A stretch of DNA of 64,000 nucleotides from the NCBI RefSeq assembly GCF_000204055.1, contig NW_006768836.1:285918-349917 (forward strand), read 5' to 3'. This DNA is from Melampsora larici-populina 98AG31 (taxonomy: Eukaryota > Basidiomycota > Pucciniomycetes > Pucciniales > Melampsoraceae). The stretch's first letter is position 1. Each line of letters starts with the position of its first letter. The notes below the pieces were generated by a model that was not told where the DNA came from, did no database searches, and saw only the letters and a program-made list of their open reading frames with translations. Position numbers and translations under genes: made by a program. This document shows, piece by piece, positions 53,625-64,000 of the stretch.

Positions 53625-54841
53625 TGTCAGCCCTGGGTACATATACATGTACCCAAAACTAACTTATAATACATAAATTTCACTTATAATCTTAATTACA
53701 TGTACATACAGCTTATTAAACACATGTAACATATAATAAAACACATACAAACATCAATTACATATACATATACATTTAAAAACATATGTAACATGTAATA
53801 AAACACCAATTACACCTCATAACTCAGTGTCAAGAGTTAAGATGCTTATACTACATAAATTACATAACACGTATATGTAATTATGTCAGACTAATAATGA
53901 CAATAACTAATAGTGATCAGTAAACCCTAAACCACAGTAGCGATACAACCAAATATCACTACAGTTAGGTTTGGAGAGGAGAGTATATAAATCCCTCCAC
54001 TCTCAGCTCTCAGAAACTTTCCTTCAAGCAATTTATTACACACATCTTTTAAAGAACCCTTTAAAGTTCAATTGAAGTACCCAATCAAAAGTCTTATAAT
54101 AATAAGACTAGTGATTCACTTCATATCTTTACACTGCAAAAATAATGTATTTTTCCCAGGTGAAAAATGATTGACATTAATGCACAAAATGATTAATAAT
54201 GCAGAATTAATGCAGAAAAATGCAGAATTAATGCAGAATTAATGCATTTTTAATCATTTTGTGAAATAAATGTAATCATTTTTCACCTCGGAAAAATACA
54301 TTATATTCGCAGTGTTAAAGCACCTTCCTGACTAAAAGATAAAGTAATCTCTTCCTTCCCCCTTTTTTGGATCCTCTACTTTCCCTAAGTAGAATATCTC
54401 TAGGTTAGTGACCTTCCAATTAACTTCAAGGTTAGTTACCTCTTGAACAACTACAGGTTAGTGACCTATATCAACTCACAGGTTGGTGTACCTTCTGAAC
54501 AACCATAAGTTGGTGACTTTTGTAACAACCAGACTAGTGATTCTATACCTCACTCTTTAATCTGTCACTTTAAAGATTAAAGGAAGGCTTTGGATCCAGC
54601 CTTCTCATATTATAATATTTATTAAATTATAAACAAATCTCCTTCTTAAGGAGTCAACTAACTGAAGTCTGTCTGGATTCATCCAAGCAGACTGTTAGTC
54701 CTTTTCCTTCCTTATTTTATTTCTTTTATTATTATTGTATTTACAAATTACTATTTGAAATACATATATTTAAATAAAAAGACCCTTCTGAATTTCCATT
54801 AGTGAGCTTAGAGTACTCTAAAAGAATACCCTACCCTCACA
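53625..54841. repeat. Solo LTR (1217 bp) with TSD GTTTC
   Basis: TGTCAGCCCTGGG...CCCTACCCTCACA is flanked by GTTTC on both sides (53620-53624, 54842-54846). Comparison with the sister sequence at 56030-56090 shows the uninterrupted host LTR. A TATATAAAT box near 53983 and short direct repeats (GGTTAGTGACC, GGTTGGTG) are inside. No internal region remains, so it is a solo LTR. The superfamily is unknown. Confidence 0.9.
54132..54314. mobile_element. MITE CACTGC, TSD TTA (inside the solo LTR)
   Basis: 183 bp. Ends CACTGCAAAAATAATGTATT and the inverse of AATACATTATATTCGCAGTG. TTA at 54129-54131 and 54315-54317. The centre has tandem AATGCAGAATT units. Same architecture as the MITE at 62006-62198. 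Confidence 0.85.
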
Positions 54842-55698
54842 GTTTCCTTATAGATTTTTCACTAATCCTTTGTTACTAATCATTTACAGGCTGTACATTA
54901 TGGAACAGATAATTCTGTGTTGAATGAGCTATCACACACCCAATTCTGACAAGTTTTGACATATGTAATTAAGTGAAAGCCCCATCTTTGATGAAATTTG
55001 ACCATTTTCACGTGTAATAATGATTTCTCTTCTATCAATAGATCACCCTACGTCATTCCAATCATCCATATAGCTAAAAAGTCAATCCAAAAAACTCTTG
55101 GCACCATCAATCCTTCAATGACATTGCTACACAGGAATTAATACCATAGTACCCTTTTTCAAAATACCCTCTTTCTTGAATAACTTCACACCTCCCTTAT
55201 CAATCTCTGTGATTAAAGTTGCTGATGAATTATGTTATACTTCACTTTCATAATAAAATCTTCCTGAACCAATAGCTTTCATAATAATAACTTTATAAAA
55301 GCCATTTTCCAACTCTTGATACCCATATTTTTGAATTTTCCTTCAACTTTGCTAATGTTATCCTTCTTATTTCATTCTTTTCACAACAGTTTCCATGCTT
55401 CAAGATACAAACTAAATTTTCTTCTCCATCAACTCTTTCTCTGCTCATTCTTTTAATTTAATTTTCACTCTTATACTATTTTTATAAATCTTTTCAAAAT
55501 TTTCTCTTCTTCTAAATGTTCTTATCAAATGATGTGATAAATATATGATTAAAAAGATAATAAATGGCTGACTATAGATTAACTATGAGACTCTTGATGA
55601 CTAACAAGTTCAATAATAAATTTGACTTTGACCAAAAACACAATTTTCTGAATAATTTTTAAATTTTTTGCCTCAGTAGAGATCCTGCTCACCACACT

Positions 55699-56909
55699 GT
55701 ATGATGTCATTATTAACATTGTTTGTTGAGATTCAAGCTGTGAATTTGATCAATTGCTGTTATTAAAGGATGAACAGATCTTCTTATGATGAATACAGGT
55801 GATTGTTTCCTAATATTCATAGCTGACAACCATTTTTGGAATTACGGTTTCTTGTAAAGCTGTCCAATCTTGAATTACTATAGCTCATTTTGTAGCCCGC
55901 GTGATACTGATCATTTATCACCCCAATATGACCTATTTCTGATGTGTGATGAATAAGTTATTGAGTTGTAGAGATTGACAAAATAAGCTTTTGTCATGTA
56001 AATGTTACTTTACATATGTGTGTGAGCGCCAAATTCAAAATTCACAATATTTGGTTTGATTCCTTATACCTGTTTCACTACTCCTCTGTTACTAATAATT
56101 TAAAGGTTGTAAATTATGTAATGAATAATTCCCAGGTGATTGAGCTATCACCCATCCTGATCTGGCAAGTTGTGACAAATGTAATTAACTGAAAACCTCC
56201 AATTTTGAAAATTTTAATCATTTTCACGTCCAATGATGACTTCTATCAAAATATCATCCCACATCAATCTAATCATAAGAATAACTATAAATTGAATCTG
56301 AAAAACTCTTGGCACCATAAATCCTCCAATGACATCACTACACAGGAATTAACACCATAGTACCCTTGTTTACCATCCTTGAATTTCCCTCTCTCTTGAA
56401 TAATATCACTCCTCCCTTATCAATGACCATGATTAAAGTTGTTGCTGACTCATGTTATAATTCTCTTTCATAATTTAACCTTCTTGAACCTTCAAATCAA
56501 TTAATATTAACCTAAAAACCATTTTCCAACTATTATACCTATAATTTTGAGTTTTCCTTCAACTTCTTTAATTTTATCCTTCTAATTTCATTCTTTTCAT
56601 CAGTTTCCATTCTTAAAGACTCAAACTGAATTTTCTTCTCCATCAATTCTTTCCTTACTAATTCTTTTTAATTTATTTTCACTCTTATACTATTTTTATA
56701 AACTTTTTGAAATTTTCTCTTCTTGTAATTGGTCTTATGAAATGATGTAAGTAATACATGATTAACATGATAATGACATGATGGTTTTAAATTAACTTTA
56801 AGACTCTTGATGACTAACAACTTCAATAGTAAATTTGATGTTGACTAAAACACAATTTTTGACATAATTTTTAATTTTTTTTGCTTAAATAGAGATCCTG
56901 TGCACCACA
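55699..56909. repeat. Ty1/copia LTR, 5'-truncated copy
   Basis: It begins at a position equivalent to 53262 of the previous LTR (TATGATGTCATTATT) and ends TGCACCACA, in direct orientation immediately after it. It shows what the LTR looks like without the solo-LTR insertion. Confidence 0.75.
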
Positions 56910-57126
56910 CTGCTTGTCCGATATCAACTTGTGACAGTCTTCAAACACATATCAAATGTGATGCCATGTGTCAATTTGAGGCGGAGCTAGATAAAAATAG
57001 TGAGGAAGGGTGGGCTTTACTTTGACATCAAGGTACCCATCAACACGAGTGGGACAAGTCAAAGAAGGCAGATCCAATCTCAAAGGAAAAGCTGAAGGAA
57101 AAGGTGCTCAATGACCCTAAGACTGG
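56910..57126. other. Short coding remnant between LTR copies
   Basis: The plus strand reads FEAELDKNSEEG near the start and WDKSKKADPISKEKLKEKV after a frame change. It is too short to identify and was probably an older repeat gene. Confidence 0.35.
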
Positions 57127-58731
57127 TGTAGTATTTAAAGCTCGACAAGAGATTTACAACACCTAAGAAGGGATAATCTACTATGTGAAAATAGTAGAAG
57201 TTGCCTAAAGACTGCCTTCTTCAAAGAAACCAGCACAAAGTCACTTGCTGACCACTTTGTGATAACAGAGACACAGATAAAAGGCAACAGAGAAATGTTC
57301 TCAATACTGTTGTAAGTATTATTCCAGATTTTAAACGCAAAAAGTCCACAAACAATGTTTATTACTAGCAATACTGTTGTAAGTATAATTCCCAAAGGGA
57401 CTTATAGTCTTTAACACACCTAAATAAATTTCTCCTTGCTTTGAAGGGGCGGATCTAACAAATGTAGTAAATAAATGATGATTTATAACACTACAACAAA
57501 GTTATAAGATGCACAAAAGGGAACAACAATCCCAAAATCATCAGAGAGTACTTATATCCACATGTAACAACTCCTACAACAGTCAACAGCCTCAAAGACC
57601 AGCCAAATCCGCCTAAAGAACCCTAAAAACCATATGATGACGCAATGTAATGATCATATTACTAATGTATGATGTAATTCATACAGCCAAAGGTGATCAA
57701 TGACACAATAATATGATGTACAACACTTCTTATGATGAATACAGGTGATTTTTTCCTTGTAAACTAGCTGCAACCCAATCTTTGAGATTAAATTTTTTTT
57801 TTCAGATGGGGTCCAATTTTGGATTACTAAAGTGCATCTTGTAGAGCTCGTGATACTGATCAATAAATGGTGCCATATCAGGTATTTGTAATGAGTGATG
57901 AATGAGTTATTGAGTTGTGAAGTTAAGGTTTTTGGTGTTACATGTATGCTTGTGACTGTAAATTCAAAGTTCACACCAATTTCTTATTTCCCTTATAACT
58001 GTTCTCATACACCTCAGCTAGTAGTGATTTAAAGTTTTTCACATTATGTAATCCACTCTTCTGCGTTGAATGATCTATCTACTATCACAATCTGATGTCA
58101 TTTAACATATGTAATAAGCTGAAAACATTCATTTTTGACGAAATTCACCCATTTTACCACTTTTCACGGCTGCTACTCCTTTTTTCTTGCTTGTGTAATA
58201 TTACATCATCTTCTATAACCTTAAAAATCCCAGAAAATCCCCTTGGCAAGCTTAAATCTTGCTACTACCATCTTTACATATGTAATTTACATGTCTAACC
58301 CTGGTTTACCATCCTCAAAAAAGTACCTTTCTCCTAATAACTTCTGTTTCTCCTTATCAACCTTCAAGATTCAAACTGTTACAGTATGATATAGTGTTGT
58401 TCTTTCATATTCTAACCTCATAAAACCCATAACCTAATATTACTACCCTAAAAACCATTTTCCAACCTATATACCTATATTTTCAAAAATTTCTTATCTT
58501 TTTCTTTTATGTCTTCTTGTGATAACTTTGTAAGTAAACTATAATGATCTTAAGAATATATTTGAAATATGATGACATAATCTTGACCCATTAACCACAC
58601 ATAAGCCTATAAGAGCTTCAATTGATCTGAAAACCCCCATTTTGAATTTCCTGCTACACTGAAGTTTTCTAATAACTTGGTAAAGTAATAATGATTAATT
58701 TTTTGATTGAGCTCATAAACAAATCACCACA
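57127..58731. repeat. Ty1/copia LTR, near-complete copy (1605 bp)
   Basis: TGTAGTATTTAAAGCTCGAC...AAATCACCACA has no large insertions and is the best reference copy of the family here. Its last 500 bp match 5992-6521. The flanking five bases (ACTGG / ATGGT) do not form a target duplication. Confidence 0.75.
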
Positions 58732-59714
58732 ATGGTACCAGGGTGAGACTGATTGGCCTGATTGAATCAAAATGGGTGGAGTCAAATACATGACGGTTTC
58801 CAGAAGATACTAGGGCCACTCCCATTACTGGTGCAGGAGTGTGTGATCTGTCAAGGGAATTTTAGGGGTGTGGTCCTTTGATGCGCTTGTTGACAGAGGG
58901 AGAGCTCAGCTGGGAGGCACTGATGCTACCAGCTTAGCTTGTTGTTCTCCCAACACCAGCTGGGTGTTTTACTCACAGATGCCTTTGACAGCAGAAGTAG
59001 ACCATATCAAAAACTCTATTTGTGGTCTTATGAAGGTGTTTCCCAAAAAGCATTCAGCCATCCCTTTTTTGATGCCAACACATGATTTCCCTTTTGGAGG
59101 CAGCAGGCCAAATCCAAGTGACAACAGTTCTGGAAAACAAGGACAAACCAGAAGTATCTTCTTTTGTTATCAATATCCAAAGGGCGGCGATAAAAAAAGA
59201 TCTGATTAGACCTTTGATGGATGAGTTATCTGCGGTTTCTGCACCAATAGTAGTCAAGAAGGTGCCTGGTAAGTGCAACATCATTTCAATTTTTACATAT
59301 CACCTTAAGCTGATTGACCAAATTTTCCTGAACTAAACGCCAACCTGCAAAAAAAGCTATAGCAGCACCTGTGAAAAACCTACCACAGTGCCTGCAAAAA
59401 AGGCTACAGCAGTTGACACAGGGGAGGCTGAGGTGGTGAGGAAACCTTGTAAGCAAAATACTTCTGGTGATCATAATGAAGCAGTTCAAGTCTTGTGCAG
59501 TTTTTCAAAGCCAAACGCAACCTGCCGCATAAAGCTAAGGTTGAACCCAAGGCCAGGAAATCCAAATAGAAAGGCTGGGAATTAGTTGAAGAGCATCCCT
59601 CCATTGAGGTGGCTGATGTATTGGAGGTTGATCCCACAGGAAAGAGGTGTTGATGCGCGTGACTTGGTAATAACCTTTCTTTCATCTCTTTTGTCATTTT
59701 GTCTTTTTTGATAG
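58732..59714. other. No identifiable gene; decayed open frames
   Basis: Open frames of about 110 codons (plus 58868-59209) and repeated CCTGCAAAAAA/AAGCTA units near 59340-59410 are present. No domain was recognised. Confidence 0.4.
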
Positions 59715-60062
59715 TTGGTGTAAAATTGCACTTTGCTAAATTAAACACATTTTTACACTGTGTTTGTTCACACCGGAATATCCAGTGTAAAAAGTCTCAG
59801 TGTAAAATTTGACTTTTGGTGGCAAGTCAGCTTTTTTACACTGAGATTTTTTACACCAGAAATCCCAGTGTAAAAATGTCTGTGTAAAAATACATGTTGC
59901 ACTGGGGTTCCATGTTTTTACACTGAAACTTTGACACAGGGATTTTTTGCACGGAAAAAAATTAAAATATTGGTATAAAATTCAAAAACAAGGGCCTTTT
60001 TTGGAATTTTACACCGGAACTGTTTTACACCAGGGTATTCGGTGTAAAGGAGTCTGTGACGT
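59715..60062. repeat. Word-repeat element (GTGTAAAA/TTTTACAC), copy 2
   Basis: About 18 copies of GTGTAAAA, TTTTACAC or CAGTGTAAAA occur in both orientations. Its right part is the reverse complement of 51105-51190. It begins GGTGTAAAATT and ends near CGGTGTAAAG. Confidence 0.65.
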
Positions 60063-60513
60063 ATAGTGCGTGGAGGCAAATTGTTTTCAATTTCAAACCA
60101 AGGCCCAAAACAATTGCTGGACTACAAAACTTCTTGTAATCACCAGCTAATCACAGTTCTGGAATGCTCTCACTGAGAGGATTCCATGCATATCTTTTTT
60201 GTTGTTTCTTTTGAAACAATAAATCCATACCAAGCCATCAACTTTTTCAACTTTTTCTTTAAGTTTTGGGATGCTGTCATTGAGAGCAAGCCCTGCATAT
60301 CTTTTTGGTGCAAAACTAGAGACTATGCGGGCATGCCTGCAACAGGGAAACTATGCTACAATTGTATCCAATTATTGTACTTAACAATGAACAATGACTC
60401 AACCCGGTTCCTCCTCTCATCACTGTATACTCTGTATTGCTTATACAATGTATCAAGTTCTTATCATCATGTTTCCAAAACTTCCTTTCTAGGCACCTGA
60501 ATTGCCATATTAA
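60063..60513. other. No gene seen; direct repeat
   Basis: A diverged direct repeat of about 90 bp (ATGCTxTCAxTGAGAG, GCATATCTTTTT) occurs near 60160 and 60270. No coding signal was seen. Confidence 0.4.
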
Positions 60514-60899
60514 GAGCATCCACAGCCGTGTGGCGTAAACCGTGTCGTACGGAAGTTTAGGGCAAAAACATCCACAGCCAATGCCCTAAATTGTCACATA
60601 GCTAAGGGCATTTCCTCCGTGCAAGCCAAAATAGAAGAAATTTGTTCTATTTCGGCTTGCTCCCTAAATTCATCCGTACCTTGCTTTTCCCATAAAACTC
60701 CCACTTCCTCGCCGACACTCCCTGCAGTCATCCCCCTTGATGATCAATAGCCCATAACTCACCTTGCCAAATATGCTTCAAGCCGTACTGTACGGAATCA
60801 CGGCTGTGCATCAATTGAAAATCATGCCTCAAACACTTCCCTAAATGATCCGTGCCACCCTCCGTACAATATCAATTTACGGCACGGCTGTGGATGCTC
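60514..60899. mobile_element. MITE GAGCATCCACAGCCGTG, TSD TAA
   Basis: 386 bp. The termini GAGCATCCACAGCCGTG and CACGGCTGTGGATGCTC are perfectly inverted for 17 bp. TAA lies on both sides (60511-60513, 60900-60902). CCGTAC/GTACGG words recur, and ATCCACAGCC is repeated inside the left end. It belongs to the 3-bp-TSD (PIF/Harbinger-like) group. Confidence 0.9.
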
Positions 60900-60902
60900 T
60901 AA

Positions 60903-61262
60903 TGAGGCCAATGGAAACATGAAAAGAACAAATACAGAATTTGTTTAACTCAAACACAGTGATCTCCACACCAGGAAAACCACACCAAAGTGCAACCCAA
61001 TCATTAACAATATTTCTCTACTTTTGAAAGTTGCCACATGAGATCCCACATGAAATCCAGTTTTATTCTTGATGTCCCTATGTAAACCATATGGACCATA
61101 TTAGGAAAGCATAGCAACCCAGCTTCAATATCTGTGAAGAAACATAGCACATACTTGAAAAAAATCATCTTTGTTGACACCCTCCTCTATTGAATGTTCC
61201 AGTGCCCCAGTAATGTAAGGTTCATGTGAAGAGAAATCTGCAAGGCAAATGAAGCTTTCTAA
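60903..61262. other. No gene seen
   Basis: AT-rich spacer of 360 bp between two MITEs. Confidence 0.5.
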
Positions 61263-61867
61263 CACCGCGGGAATGATTAAGTTCAAAACCCGATTGAGCA
61301 AAGTTGCAGTGTCCGAGTCCGCAACTTTGCTCAATCACGGATTTTGTTCACATCTTGTTCACAAGTTTCCCTCGAGCTATCTTCTGCTACCCCAATCTCA
61401 TTCTATTCTCGACACGTGGTCATATGTAGTACATACATAGAATCCCTTGCAAGTCATCAGGCATTGTCCTTGCTACTATGTATTCTGGTCTTACTTTCCA
61501 GGTTTACTTGCAGTGCTTTTGTCACACTGCAAGAAGCATTGTCCCGACACCGTTCTTTAGGTTGCTCATTGCTGATGCTAAACAACAATGAAGTTGATGG
61601 ACATTTTGAGATATGGACAGGGAATTGGTGGATGGTGTGATGGAAAATATGACCTTTGGTTGTGATCCAGATGATTGATCAACAAAGAAAGGAGCTCGGT
61701 GCGGACAAATTGAAATTTGATCGTGTACGAGGGAGAGTACAACTCAAGGGAAACCTGTGAACGAGATGTGAACCAGATGTGAACCAGATCGTCGATTGAG
61801 AAAAGTTGCCAACTTGGACACCGCAACTTTGCTCAATCGGGTTTTGAACTTAATCATTCCCGTAGTG
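61263..61867. mobile_element. TIR element with subterminal hairpins, TSD TAA (605 bp)
   Basis: Ends CACCGCGGGAATGATTAAGT and, inverted, CACTACGGGAATGATTAAGT, identical from there for about 30 more bases (TTCAAAACCCGATTGAGC). TAA at 61260-61262 and 61868-61870. Just inside both ends GATTGAGCAAAGTTGC and GCAACTTTGCTCAATC form a 16-bp stem with a 13-nt loop; the right-hand copy has one mismatch. There is no coding capacity. It is related to the element at 24391-25426. Confidence 0.85.
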
Positions 61868-62005
61868 TAATCTGGTGACTGATAGACTATAAAACAAATA
61901 ACTGCTCAATTTCTTGATGTGGTAGGGTAGAGCAATAAAAACTTACATACCAGAACATTGGTTTCTGATGTCAGCTCTGTGGTTCTGTGCATTGTAATTG
62001 TACAA

Positions 62006-62198
62006 CACTACCAGCATAAAGTAATTTTCCCAAGTAAAAAATGAATACATTTAGAGCAACAAATGATTGAAAATGCATTTGATCAGCATTAAATCAGCAT
62101 TAAATCAGCATTATTCAGCATTAAATGAGCATTTTTGATTAAAAATGCATTAAATGTAATCATTTTTTGCTCGGGAAAATTACCTTTTGCTGGGAGTG
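62006..62198. mobile_element. MITE CACTACCAGCA, TSD CAA
   Basis: 193 bp. Ends CACTACCAGCATAAAGTAAT and the inverse of ATTACCTTTTGCTGGGAGTG. CAA on both sides (62003-62005, 62199-62201). The centre has tandem GCATTAAATCA units. Same layout as 54132-54314. Confidence 0.85.
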
Positions 62199-62219
62199 CA
62201 ACCCATTCAAATCACATGC

Positions 62220-62729
62220 AAGTAATTCTTTTGCAAGCTGGATTTCAGGCAAGATACTGTTGATTTCCTCAGAGTTTGATCTGAAACTCTTTTACACTGT
62301 TCAAGCCATGATCCTGGGAGCTCTGCATTGAAAATGATGATTGATCAGTTCTCCCTGATGTTGTTCCATATCCTCAATGTCCAACTTGGTAATATCAATA
62401 CTTTGAACACATAACTTCACAACTTTTGTTTGGTGTCATAGGGTAGGGCAATAAAACCTTACATCACGGAATACGGATGTCAGGCAAGATAATGTTGCTT
62501 GTTGATTTCTTAAAATTCTAATCTGCAAATCTATTGAAATGTTCAAGCCATTGTCCTGGGCTTTCTGAATTTTAAAATAATGTTTGATAAGTTCTCCCTG
62601 ACGTTTGTGCATATCCTCAATTACCAAGTTGCTTATATCAATGGTTTTGGTAGGACACAACCAGCATAGTGTAACAGGGATAAAAATCCTGTAAAGCCAC
62701 CCATAAAATTTCCTGCATGGGAACCTCAA
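62220..62729 (-). pseudogene. Duplicated exon-like unit of an unknown gene
   Basis: Two diverged direct copies of about 230 bp (about 62220-62440 and 62450-62680) both translate on the minus strand to a similar helical stretch: IDISNLVIEDMHKRQGELIK in one and IDITKLDIEDMEQHQGELIN in the other. Splice-donor-like GTAAGGTTTTATTGCCCTAC follows at the same place. Stops are present in the distal copy. It looks like the remains of a gene with a duplicated exon. The family is not recognised. Confidence 0.45.
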
Positions 62730-64000
62730 ATCCAGGATTTCACTATGTCAATAATGACATAAATTTAACAAAGGCTTGTTCTACGTATATCAAACTCCGC
62801 CTAGCATTGCTACGTTTTCTAATGTAATGGTTTCTATTCCCATATACAATTCCACCTGTTGGACCCAATCAGAATCTTGTATGAGTTACACAAAGATGTT
62901 TAACACCTCAAACCATTTGGGTAGGGCAAAGTTTGACATTTTGGGAAAACATAAAATAACAAGGGTATGTTTTATGAGACATACAATTGTTTGCAAGTTA
63001 ATGTAGAAGAGGTAAACAATTTGGACAAAAACTCCATGTGGGCAGTTAAAGAACTTTGATTGAAAATATCCCTGATGTCCCAAAACATCCTACAATTGAG
63101 CTGAAACATCTGTTCAGTACCTTAATCCAATAAACAAAAGAATTGTATGTCACAACTTGATGCTTTACTACATAATTCTTTTCCATGACCCACTCTCATA
63201 TTGAGTGATACCTGGCCATGAACAACTCTTATGCTAAGACCCTCTTTAAAAATTGAATTGTGAGAAAGTATAGTAAGTTCTGCTTCAAATAGGGACTAAC
63301 CAGGATCCTTGTTTACCAATATGTTGAACAACCATCAAATATATGTCACCTGACAAACTTCCTATCCAGGTATTCCTGGACTGGTAAAGTCCACACATGC
63401 AAGTAATCAATCATATTAGCCTCTGCCTGACTCAAGCTATCAGTCTAAAAATCAGAAAACACTCACTTTCACTAAATATCTCATATTCACACCCTTGCAC
63501 ATCCACCACAAAAGTAAAAAACCCAAAAATGCAGGGTTACCTGAATTGATCCTTCAGACAATTTCCAAAGATATTGAATCAATCATGTTGACTATACTTA
63601 ATTAACGGAGCAATTGTTTGCCTTACCCTCTTGTAGATGTCACAATTTCACCTGGGCCAACAACTTCAAAACTATTCATGTATCAACATCACAGCTGATG
63701 TCTGGTACCACTTTCACACTGACATGCCCAAAGCATGACGTCTGCATATAACAATAGTTATCTTCACTCACACTGGTTGTGATTCTACCAAATAATGGTT
63801 ACCTTGTTCAAACATGTGGGAGTTTAATCAAGGAAAGCATTATACAGATGTGACACTTCTTATTAACATTTATTGAACAATTAGTATCTATTGTAAAAAG
63901 TATTCACCATGAGCTATATAATAATGTGATTGCTGTTTTCAACCTTTGCTAATTAAAGAAGTGTTCAATCATTACAACGACTTTTGCAAGGGTTATTTTG
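62730..64000. other. No gene supported
   Basis: AT-rich sequence. A plus-strand trace near 63690-63740 (ADVWYHFHTDMP) faintly resembles the start of a hAT transposase core, but it is too short to call. Confidence 0.4.

Larger units (their letters stand above)
52552..55696. repeat. Ty1/copia LTR with two nested insertions
   Basis: It starts TGTAGCACTTAAAGCTC (with an AAAGCTC...GAGCTTT hairpin) and ends GCTCACCACA. Removing a 145-bp MITE (52913-53057) and a 1217-bp solo LTR (53625-54841) with their duplications leaves about 1.77 kb, which lines up with the copies at 57127-58731, 55699-56909 and, inverted, 36840-37745. It is assigned to copia because copies of the family bracket the copia pol remnant at 6.5-8.7 kb. 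No target duplication was found. Confidence 0.7.

Noticed and set aside
63650..63800. Possible hAT transposase fragment (ADVWYHFHTDMP)
   Set aside because: Only about 15 residues of weak similarity, with stops following. Not enough to call.

Overview
The window looks like a chromosome segment of a transposon-rich, AT-rich basidiomycete, most likely a rust fungus (Pucciniales). The evidence is a few intron-dense fungal genes with short introns (about 50-120 nt), a C6 zinc-cluster/PAS regulator of the ERT1 type, and layers of nested LTR retrotransposons, DNA-transposon remnants and MITEs. The assignment to rusts is inference. No species can be named from the sequence alone.

Layout. 1-6 kb: a minus-strand Ty3/gypsy element with a 1.56 kb LTR, its gag broken and cut by a 145-base assembly gap, its pol running off the left edge. 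It is inserted in a decayed Ty1/copia element (6-9 kb). 9.8-18.4 kb: a decayed PIF/Harbinger transposase and, convergent to it, a decayed NAM-like accessory ORF, into which a young, complete 6.1 kb chromovirus-type gypsy element (189-bp LTRs, TSD GTCTC) has inserted. 19.5 kb: an intron-containing tRNA-Pro(AGG). 20-26.2 kb: a DDE transposase pseudogene and a cluster of inverted-repeat elements and MITEs, some nested. 26.4-29.2 kb: a frameshifted MFS transporter copy (minus). 33.9-36.0 kb: an ERT1-like transcription factor (7 exons) with a long pyrimidine-rich upstream region. 37-40.4 kb: copia LTR, Tc1/mariner pseudogenes and a MITE. 42.3-45.0 kb: an apparently intact 17-exon MFS transporter (plus), paralogous to the 26-29 kb copy. 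45.8-50.8 kb: a tandem pair of SET-domain genes with signal-peptide-like N-termini, the first with a premature stop. 50.9-64 kb: repeats, including a MITE inside a solo LTR inside a copia LTR, and several MITEs with exact target duplications.

Host genes. Only three protein genes look fully functional: ERT1-like, one MFS transporter and one SET-domain protein. ERT1-type factors control gluconeogenesis and alternative carbon use in other fungi. The two MFS copies flank it in inverted orientation, but shared regulation is only a hypothesis. The strongest unusual observations are a self-priming primer-binding site in the young gypsy element, a textbook -1 slippery site in the other gypsy element, MITE families built from one short word repeated in both orientations, and 3-bp-TSD elements with a hairpin just inside each end.
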